DNA of 64,000 bases from Triparma columacea (lineage: Eukaryota; Sar; Bolidophyceae; Parmales; Triparmaceae), in NCBI GenBank assembly GCA_030267965.1, contig BRYA01000634.1:1-64000 (forward strand), given 5' to 3'. The notes beneath the pieces are model-generated. The model searched no databases and was not told where the DNA came from. It saw nothing but the letters and a program-made list of their open reading frames with translations. The position numbers were made by a program, and so were the translations under genes. Of the stretch, positions 34,601 to 43,500 are shown in pieces (position 1 is the first letter of the stretch; every line of letters starts with the position of its first letter).

Positions 34601-34700
34601 AAAGAGCGTCAATTCAGAGAGCTTGCTCGCACTGGGGGAACAGTTGAAGGAGGAGATCGTCAAGGCGAGGGGGGAGACGGAATTGAAGGAGTTCCTGTGA
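25667..34700 (+). CDS. giant coiled-coil protein with N-terminal ASH-like region (CEP290-like candidate)
   Basis: Exons 25667-26646, 26748-26889, 26989-33099 and 33219-34700, 2904 aa; every junction keeps the frame. The first 150 residues carry a beta-rich stretch (VTVSGPTGGRRQYEITPTKL, later YVTVKGDYFEHRIPVIIHL) that resembles an MSP/ASH-type Ig fold. Nearly all the rest is long heptad-repeat coiled coil, broken by a Gly/His/Asp patch near 780 and Gly-rich hinges. Size and layout fit centrosomal or ciliary scaffold proteins such as CEP290, but coiled coils match many unrelated proteins, so the name is only a candidate. The following kinesin-9 gene is a ciliary motor, in keeping with a role at basal bodies or flagella. 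The 6111-bp third exon contrasts with the short introns around it. Confidence 0.8.
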
Positions 34701-35022
34701 GGGGGGGAGGTGAAATAATAGACAATAGCAATAATAGATCGGGGGGGGTGGGGGGGGCGAATAAACGTACGAAGTTAGAAAATAAATACGATAACTGATG
34801 GTAACTTACAAGGAAATTATTGGGGAGACATCAAAGTCAAGTCCAAACGAGGTCAAGTTTGTCTGCATTTATTTTGAGTTTTTGACTGGATCAAACCTTC
34901 GCTTCTGAGACTTTAAGAAGCATTAGAGAGGACGCGTTTATTTGTTGGCTTACCCAGTCGCCTAAGTCCGTCTACCGCTAAAACCCCTCTACACTTACTT
35001 TTTCCAAACCCCCCCCCCGAAA
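34701..35022. promoter_or_regulatory. intergenic region upstream of kinesin-9
   Basis: This holds the 3' flank of the coiled-coil gene (poly-G runs near 34740-34756) and the promoter of the kinesin-9 gene. A pyrimidine-rich tract and a run of C lie just before the start codon. I see no gene in it. Confidence 0.5.
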
Positions 35023-37696
35023 ATGGTGACCTCCTCAAGGATTAAAGTGTTTGTAAGACTCAGGCCTAGTGATACGTCAAGTAACGGGGGGGGTAGAGGC
35101 AGTAGTGGGATTGATATACCTCCCCATCTGTTTGGAATAGATACAATAAGCAATACTGTTACAATCTCTGCGACAGAGGGGGGGGGTCATGGAGGGGGAC
35201 ATGGAGGGTACAATCCGAACAGTCACAACGCCTCTCTCACCCCGACGACGTTCCAGTTTGAGAAGATTCTACCCCCTCCGACTACAAACTCGTCGGTTTA
35301 CACCTTGTCAGCGCTTCCCTTGATCAGGTCGAGCCTGGCAGGCTTTAATGCGACCCTGCTGACCTACGGTCAGACTGGGGCGGGTAAGACGTACACGACA
35401 TTCGGTCCCCCCGCGGGGGCTTCGGCGTATAAGGAGAGGGGATTGGCTGCGCGGGCCATCGCTGGGGCCTTTGAGGAGATCAACCGCTACAAGACTGTGA
35501 ACGAGGGGATGGGGGGCACGCCCATTGAGGTCAGGTTGAGCTGCATAGAAATATACAACGAGTCGGTTTTTGACCTCCTTGGTTTCAGCGGGGAAGATGA
35601 CTCCAAGGATAGCGGAAGAGACGGAGGAGTTCCGAGCCTTTCCCTGTTTGAATCCCCCTCTGCGGGGGTGCAGATAAGGGGGCTGAAGATGCCGCTCGTA
35701 AATAGCGCGGAGGAGGGGTTGAACCTGCTCTTCGAGTCTCAGATGAACCGGGCGATAGCCGAGCACCAGCTCAACGACGCGAGTAGCAGGAGTCACTGCA
35801 TCTTCACCTTTCACTTTACGGTTAGAAACCCGGAGAACAACAAGGTGACGAGCAGCAAGTTCAACATTGTGGATTTAGCGGGATCGGAAAAGATGGTCAA
35901 GACGGAGGCGGTAGGGAAGGTCCAGAGAGAGAGCAACTACATTAACAAGAGTTTGTCCTTCTTGGAGCAGGTGGTGATTGCATTGGCAAGCAAGGTGAGA
36001 CGATGAGCGGAGCGAGCGCGGAAATAGTTGAGGACTCGAGGTTACGCTTGTGGCTCGCCCGCTCCATATGAATATCTAACTATTCTCCTACTCCCCCTCC
36101 CCCAGTCTCGAGACCATGTCCCGTACAGGCAGACGAAGCTCACGCACGTCTTGAAGGACAGCTTGGGGGGCAATTGTACGACCCTCATGATCGCGTGCAT
36201 CTGGCCGCACCTCTCCCATCTCGACCAGTCCCTCAGCACTTTGAAGTTCGCGGCCAGGATGCAGACGGTTCGGAACAAGCCGACGGTGAACGAGAGTAAG
36301 ACGAACAATGTGGCCAGCGTCAAACTGCTGAGGCAGATCAAGAACTTGAAGGAGGAGCTGGCGTTCCACGACATCATCAGCGGGAGGTCGGGAATCCTTT
36401 ACGATGAACCGGACAACAAAGAAATGACGGACATCAGGGACAGGGTGAGAAAGTACGTAGAGGACGAGACGGAGGTTGTGGAAGTACGGAGCCTTCAGCA
36501 TTTCAGGGTCGTAATGGGAATCATGAGGGAAATGATCGTTGCTGGGGGGAGGGGGGGTGGGGGGAACACCATAATGACGCCGAGGAGGGAAATTGTGAGG
36601 GGGATGGGGGGGGTGGGGAGAGAAGAAAAGACGAGCGAAGATAGGACAGACATGCAGAATAAGGGCCTATTCTCAGCCGTGAAGACTGAACAGGTCATGA
36701 TGAGCCCGACTAGTGACGCTTACCTTCAAAAGAAGCAAATGAGAGATATTGAGGAGATGGAGGAGGAAAGGAGAGTGAGGTCGATGCCGAGAGCGTCTCC
36801 GGCCATGGTCATGATAGACAACAATAACTATAGCATGGGGGGGACGCCCCCAGCAAAAAATGGGGCAGAGAGGGATCGTGGGATGGCGGAGCTTAGACCT
36901 TATTTGGGGGGGAAGGATGTTTTGGGGAAGCAGGCTGAGTTTGATGCGTTCAAGAGGGGTGCAGGGAAGGTGAGTAGGGAGGAAAATTCAGGAAAATCTA
37001 CGGGAGGAGGAGGGCGGCGTCCTTTTTGACCCCCAATACTCATTCCATACTCATTCCGTACTCATTCCATACTCATTGCAGTCTCAGGCCATTCTGCTGG
37101 GCCAGGCAAAGCTGGAAATCAAATCAAAGAAGACGGAGATAAAGAGCCTCACAAACGACATCAACTATCAGAAGGATAGGATAGACTTTTTGATGAGCCA
37201 ACTTAGGGAATCAGGGTTGGGAGCGGGAGCATCCAGCCCCGGTAGCCCGACGAGCCCGAGGGCGGGAGACGATCCAGCAAAGCAACTGAAGCTCGCTAAG
37301 AAGACCTACCGAAGCAAGATGGAAACCCTGACGGAGAACAAGGAGGAGCTTAAATTCCTACAGCATCAAAAGGCCCAGTCCTTCAACGCACTGATTGCGG
37401 CCTTCGACAGCTGGCTCAAGATGAAAGGGGGGGAAGAGGAGGTCGTGGAGGGGTTGGATGAGAGGGAGGGGGGGGGGGGCGATTTGGACTACGACAGGGA
37501 GGAGGCCAACGACTGGAAGAGCGGCGAGGCAGGGGGGGGGGATAGGGAGTACGCAGACGAGTATTACAATGAGAGCCCGAGGGCCAACCCCAGGGAGGCG
37601 GCGGCGTACGAGAAGGCACAACACGCTGCAAGGGACAAGGTCAATAGTAGAGCAAGCAGGAGTGCCATGAGCCAGAGTGGAGAGTGGAAAATATAA
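35023..37696 (+). CDS. kinesin-9 family motor (KIF9/KIF6-like)
   Basis: Exons 35023-35994, 36106-36969 and 37082-37696, 816 aa, in frame. The motor is N-terminal: P-loop GQTGAGKTYT (116-125), switch I LNDASSRSH, switch II NIVDLAGSEKM, then HVPYRQTKLTHVLKDSLGG. The stretch after the motor is diagnostic of kinesin-9: KLLRQIKNLKEELAFHDIIS, GRSGILYDEP, and a region like IRDRVRKYVEDE. The third exon has a coiled coil and a low-complexity end. Kinesin-9 motors act in cilia and flagella, at the central pair in algae. Insertions rich in Gly (about 55-65) are unusual. The last intron ends in repeated TACTCATTCC. The gene converges with the Sec14-like gene with 45 bp between stops. Confidence 0.9.
35995..36105 (+). 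mobile_element. introner-like intron (kinesin-9 intron 1)
   Basis: The intron starts GTGAGACGATGAGCGGAGCG. The box GATGAGCGGAGCG is the near-perfect reverse complement of the CGCTTCGCTCATC box found at the 3' ends of other introns in the window. Its own 3' end is a plain pyrimidine tract ending CCCCCAG. Confidence 0.5.
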
Positions 37697-37741
37697 AAAC
37701 ATTACTCGCCAGGAAATCATGATTCAGCGTCTATTATCTTT

Positions 37742-38772
37742 TTATAGTTGGTTGCTGTTAACATATTTGAGGTTCGGGGCGACGGGCTCGCACTGGCCGA
37801 CCTGAGAGTCGGGGGTTGATCCACCGAGACAGGCAGGAAGCGCAGAGACGGTTATGCCAGAATGCTTCGTGAAGGCCTCAGGGTTATTAACCCATGAAGT
37901 CCCAAGAATACAAACTTTTCTCTGCATGACCTTGGTCAATATGGGCTTGACTACAACCCAAAGACTGGAAAATACCCAAGGGGCGTTGATGATCGTGGCA
38001 GTCGCAGTACATTCTGGGAAGTACTGCTTACCAACGGCAATGATCGCCTGCACGAAGACAAAAAAGGTTGCGCTGTTAGTAGTGGTTGAGTTTCTGTTGG
38101 ACAAGCACACAAACAATGTTTTGCTTTTTTGTCCCTTCTCACCTTGAGGGTTTTGAGGAGAGGCAAGGTTGACATCCCAACACCACCTACATCAATTATC
38201 AAACGGGCTCGAACCATCTTGTTGTGCTTCAGGGAAGCGGCACGACCAGCTTGAAGAAGATCTTCGAGGTGGACAGCAAATCCATCGCACATGTAGTCCA
38301 CCAAATCATTGTCCTTGACCCCAAATAGGTCACAGGCCCCAAGACGCCAAATCGCAACCGGTGCATCGTCAGGACCGTTTATGGTTAACCTACCAAAGAA
38401 TCCAATCTTCTGCATGAGGATAGCATCGTTGTTGCCCTCAGTTTTTCTAGTCCAGTTCCAACTTGTTGCAGGGGTAAGTCGAGTGCCATCTGTATTGAAC
38501 TCATCGGAAGAGTTGCCATAGGTTGCCATGAGGGAGTAGATTTTCGTCTTCCGAAAGGCGATAGTTGAATTATACATCTTGGCGGCATCATCAACCTTAC
38601 CATCTCTCGCGCGGAGGAATCGGAGCACAGTGAGAGGGTCGGCGAGGGGTTCAAGGATGTTTGGATCATCAGGAGGAAGGTTCAGCTTGGCCATCAGGGC
38701 AGTCAGCTTCGATGCTTCCTCGCCATCCAGAGATTCCATGCCAGTCAGGGGGGGGTCAACCAAAGCTGCCAT
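37742..38772 (-). CDS. Sec14-like (CRAL-TRIO) lipid-transfer protein
   Basis: Exons 38772-38143 and 38047-37742, 311 aa. The N-terminal CRAL-TRIO-N helix bundle is seen in DPLTVLRFLRARDGKVDDAA. The lipid-binding CRAL-TRIO domain runs from about residue 100 to the end. It includes RARLIIDVGGVGMSTLPLLK and, after the 95-bp intron, AIIAVGKQYFPECTATATII, then NAPWVFSSLWVVVKPIL. These match the conserved centre of Sec14, which exchanges phosphatidylinositol and other lipids between membranes. The length is typical of a minimal Sec14 protein. No signal peptide or membrane segment is present, so a cytosolic protein is likely. The start is ATG 38772. Confidence 0.9.
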
Positions 38773-39523
38773 TCTCTATGAGGCTCACCACCCTGACAAG
38801 GAAGTTCTATCAGCACAAGCACTGAGAGGCAGGATAGTGATGCCTGTTGTATCTTCCGACGTTGTCTAGTTTCTAAAATGAATGAAGCTTGTCGTGGAGA
38901 GAGCGAAGAAAGAACTCAGCGATTTATAGGCAGATATACCTCAATAATGGTGCGTCAAATGGCGCACAGGGTGACTCTAACGCTCAAAAATTGGTCTTGT
39001 CAAAAATATTTTTGCCGGAAATAAAATTTTTGCTAATGAAATATTTAGCTCAAGAGTATATCATATAAAAAATAAATTTGATCATTAATAATCTGATGAA
39101 TACTATATGTACTATAAAATTCAATTGATTATATCAAATAAAATTTAAGGCTACAAAAATTATTTCATTTGATATAAAATACAAATTAGTATATTTGATC
39201 AAATTAAATAATTATGTAGTCTTTATATATCTGCTAGACATCATCTTGATAATACATTTTTTGATGGCCTTATCGGATTTTTGTAATATATTGATAATTC
39301 AAGAAAATGCAATATGATCACAATCTAATATGTGTTGTACTCTTGATAGATCAACCAATATTCAGTAAATTGACAAAAAAAGCGTGTAATGTACAGCGCA
39401 TGTGCAGCAGCTCATTTGATCAAGATGTCAAAAGAATAGACATTTCGAAACGATTCCAGACACCAGATACATACTGTTAGGGTTCCCCCTGAACAATTTG
39501 ACAGAACAGACAGCTCCTACACA
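38773..39523. other. intergenic region with a strongly AT-rich island
   Basis: No gene is visible. From 39001 to 39360 I count 76 G or C in 360 bases (21%), and only 30 in 180 (17%) from 39061 to 39240, while surrounding genes are clearly GC-rich. The island is rich in TTTGATCAAAT/ATTTGATATAAAAT-like words and has no simple tandem unit. It lies between the promoter of the Sec14-like gene and the 3' end of the PsbU gene. Confidence 0.75.
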
Positions 39524-40210
39524 CTAAAACCGACGATCCTGTTGCAAGTCGCTAATCTGATTCGACCTGTAGTCCGACCCCCCCCCGCCCTTGCATTCAA
39601 ACTTGCATATTTGGGACTCCTTGTACCTCCGAACCTCGCTGTCCCTCTTGACGATCTTGACGAGAGTGAGGAAATGTGGAGGGCGAGTTAGTCTTCAATT
39701 CACAAGAACCACACACATTTAGTCTTTAATTTAAGAAGGCAGTGCCCCCCCCCCCCCGCCCCCCCACGCGCGCGCTCTCACCTTGAGATTCTTGTCGTAC
39801 TGCTTGAGCCTGTCCTTTTCCTCTGGGCTATCCAAAGCAGCATACATCGCTGCTTTCGAAGAGAACGGTCCCCTCTTCACGAGCTTCGTGGCAATGGTAG
39901 GGTAGGTGCCCGGGAGTGCAGAAAACTCCCTTGCGACCGCGTTGTTGACGTCAATCATTGGTGATCCTGCACCAGCTTCTTCCTTCACCATGAAGCTGCT
40001 CAAGGTGAGAAGCGGCAGGGTGGCAAAGAAGGATCTCCGAGCCTTTTGTAGTGGCTGGGGTGATATATTATGCACTGATACGATTGGGGTCTCTTGGGCT
40101 GACGAGGAGGGACATTCATTCAGCAGGAAGCGATGTTGAACTGCATTATATGTCTTGAATAAACTCCCGGGACAAAAGAAAGTGACAAGAAGCAATAAAA
40201 AAGTCACCAT
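39524..40210 (-). CDS. psbU: photosystem II 12-kDa extrinsic protein (PsbU), plastid-targeted
   Basis: Exons 40210-39782 and 39655-39524, 186 aa. PsbU is a lumenal subunit that stabilises the oxygen-evolving complex of red-lineage algae and cyanobacteria. The family core is clear: IDVNNAVAREFSALPGTYPT, then IATKLVKRGPFSSKAAMYAAL and DRLKQYDKNLK, with the two helix-hairpin-helix-like Pro-Gly turns. The leader (about 1-85) starts with a hydrophobic signal (MVTFLLLLVTFFCPGS) and later has a twin-Arg plus hydrophobic stretch (RRSFFATLPLLTLSSF). This fits ER, plastid and thylakoid-lumen targeting in an alga with a secondary plastid. Exon 2 adds a 43-residue tail that most PsbU lack; its 3' splice site (TCAAG) is my weakest call, and a shorter protein ending in the intron is possible. 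Confidence 0.82.
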
Positions 40211-40538
40211 CGCCGCTTACGCCCAACCGTCAGCGTCGAACCTTCTTGTCAAGTTGATTCCTTTATCAAGGACCCCCAAATTTTGTCCATTTCTAAATTC
40301 TGCCCCTACAACACCCCTCTGCACGACCTCTGCGTTTGAACGACTCTCGGGCGCAAATTTAGGCCACAGAGCCCCCCCAGACCCTCCCTCCACCTCCCGA
40401 ATACCCTTAACCAAAAATAAATAACGTGTCTCTAAACTCCACTCCATCTCGAGTTTCTCCCCCTGGCCCCCCCTTTGCCCCCCCCCTCCTCCCACCCCCA
40501 CTCACTCCACCACAACACTATCTAAATCTCTTCTCAAC
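40211..40538. promoter_or_regulatory. divergent intergenic region between psbU and the formin gene
   Basis: Upstream region of two divergent genes. The half nearest the formin start is a long C/T-rich tract. No coding signal on either strand that I believe. Confidence 0.5.
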
Positions 40539-43500
40539 ATGTTTACCCGCTTCGTATCAAAGGTAGCATCAAATGTGGCAAGTCTCTCATCTCCCTCGGG
40601 GAACCCTTCTGACTCTACCACCACCTCCTCCTCCTCCTCCTCCTCCTCGTCCTCCTCTTCGGCGCTCGGGTCATCTTCATCCCGTGCCAACCCCTCGGCT
40701 CGCAAGGCCCAGCAAGAGTACTTGAATGAGGACGCAAAGGTGATATTCGACAATCTCGACATGCACTTTGTTACCAAGAACATAATAGGCATGAGCCGGA
40801 TAACACCCCCTCCGACGTCTCCTACGACGCAGAGGTGCAATGACTGCCCTCAGGTCTCGAAGCTCATCTCTTCTCTCCACCACCATGACAGAAGGCAGTG
40901 TCTTTTGATTAATTTGTCTGATGATAGGTGAGGGAGAGGAAGGAGGGGAGCACGGCGAGCGAAGCCAGTTGCTGAAAATTTTATGTTGCGAGGGTGGACG
41001 TATTCGCTTGTCGACTCCAACAGCTAACTCCTTCGCTCCTCCCCCGCTCATCTCCTCCCCCGCTCATCTCCTCCCCCCGCTCATCGCAGCTTTGATGAGA
41101 TCACCTTGGCCTCGGTCGGGAACCAGTGCATCGATGTTGGCTGGGTGAGCCCTGGTTCAAAGTCGCAGACTCCCTCCATCCCCCACGTCTTTGAAATCTG
41201 CTATCAGCTCCAGGCCTTCCTAACCTCCAACCCAGCCAATCTCGCCATGGTCCTCTGTTCCAACGGGAAGACCCGGACAGGCATTGTCATCGCGTGCTAC
41301 CTCAAGTACTCCACCATGTGCGACTCCTCTATGGACGGCTTCAACCTGTTTTGCGAGCGCCGGTGTTCCAACATGTCGTCGAAGAAGTCGATTTCACAGT
41401 CCATCCCCCCCTCCCTCAAGCAGTTCTTTCGGAACTTTGACGACTGCTGCGAGCTCCAAGGGTTCCCAAACCCCGACACCCTCGTGCTCAAATCCATTGC
41501 GATTTCCGGAGTTCCAGTAGACGATATCCCATGCATCGATATATGGTCCACGAAATCGCAGGTTTATAGCTCCATATCCCCCTCCGACGACGACGATGTC
41601 GACCACTCGAGCGACCAGCATTGGGACGAGGAGGACGGGTTTTTCAAGATAAACACAAACATCCTCGGTGACTTTGTCATCCTCTGCCGCTTCGGCGGGG
41701 AGTACAAGAGCGATGTCAACGACCCGACCAAAGTGCTCTTTCGGTACGCCAACAGTACCGGCTTCATGTGCCAGGGCGCCTACGAGCTTCAGAAGGACAA
41801 GGTGAGGGTTAGGAGATATGGCGGACCTAGGATGTGATGACCGAAGTGAAAAGTGGCAACACCCACCCACTTTTGTTGGGTGTGATGCGATGCGCACAAC
41901 CCGCACAATACCCTTTCGACTGGCTTAGCTCGTCACACGTTCTAACACAACCCCTTTCGTGATTCGCTTCGTTCATTACCGCTTCGCTCATCGCAGGTCG
42001 ACATGATGAAGCGTTACGCCTCGTCTTTCGACGCGGAGGACTTCAAGGTGGTCCTACTCTTCGACGTCGCCCCCTCCTCGTCTTCACCGTCTTCTCCGAC
42101 TTCGACGCTCCCGAACGTGTGCGCCGAGGGCGAGGTGAGAATGGACAAACAAGCGAAGTACGGCAATTCGAAATGCTAACACAACCCTTTCCGCGCGCCT
42201 TGCTTTGCTCGTCGTCGCAGGCCTACGATCTTGGGTGGTCCGCCCTCTCCAAGCACCACTCCCTCATTCCCGATTCGGAGGCTTGCGAGGTTCTCACAGA
42301 CAAGGGCTACCCCGTAGAGCTGGCTACCGTCGCCCTTCAGTTGGGAAATAACGACGTTCAGCGAGCTCTTGAACTCCTTCATGAGACCCTTGTGGAGCTT
42401 TCGGAGAGACTAGGCTTCTCGCGCACCTCCTCCAACCCCGAGCAGCCCATCCTCATCCGCCGCTCGTCCTCGGAATCCCAACTAAATTTTGTCGACACTT
42501 CCGCCCCTTCAAAGTCTACGCAAAAGGCTGACAAAGACCAGGAGGACGAATCCGACCGCTTCATGAATGCACTTTCAGAACTCAATTTCGGATTCAAGAT
42601 CGACACGAATTCCGAGCCCGGGGGAGTCCTGATCTCGAAGTCCTCCCCGATGTCAGCTGACATCAAGATGGATTCTTCTTTAGTTATTATGTCGCCCCCG
42701 GTCAAGCCTAAAGGGGACGAGATCACCAAAGCGGTTAATTATCCCAGGACCGCTCAAGCTGCAGTCTCAAGGGGGCGCAGAGTGACGATTTCATCCTTCG
42801 CCCGTCCTGAGGGACAAGGGCGAGGAGAGGGGCGGGCGCCGACAATAGCTGAGGACGAACAGTTTGTTGATGCCCGCAACTTCTCAACACCAGACCCCGC
42901 AGAGGAGAAAAAACGAGAAAACCGGAGTAAATCGGCTCCCAACGAGATGAAGAAGAAGAACCTTTTCTCTGACGACGAGGATGTCAGCAACGAAACCGCT
43001 TCGACGTCCGACGCATCTGGGTTGAGTGGGGCCAGCGAAACGCCACCTTCTGGACAAGAGGATGAAGTTAAGGATATGCTCCTCCAATTGAAGCAGGCCG
43101 GGATCTCCCTCGACGACCTAATCAAGCTAAAACAGGGCAACATGCCCTGGGGTGAGGTCGAGAGGCGGAGTTCATTAAACGGCGGGTCACCTGCGTCAGC
43201 GCCAGCGCTAGCGCCGCCAGCACAAGCACCAGCGCCAGCGCCAGCACCAGCACCAGCGCCAGCACCACCAGCAGAACCAGTAGCAGAACCACCTACCAAT
43301 CCTGTTGAGGCAATGAAAGCTATGTTCGCGCGACGCGCCTCGGCACATACAGAGCCCTCCTCTGAGCCCCCTTCCAACCCCACTACGTCAGAGGTGGCTT
43401 CGAGCGCTCCTCCTCTCCCCGAAGGGCCGCCCACTAATCCCGCCGAGGCAATGAAAGCTATGTTTGCTCGTCGCGCTTCGGCTCCGCCAGCACCTCCCAA

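Noticed and set aside
40217..40501. Minus-strand Gly-rich frame between psbU and the formin gene
   Set aside because: Low complexity, driven by the C/T-rich promoter tract on the other strand.
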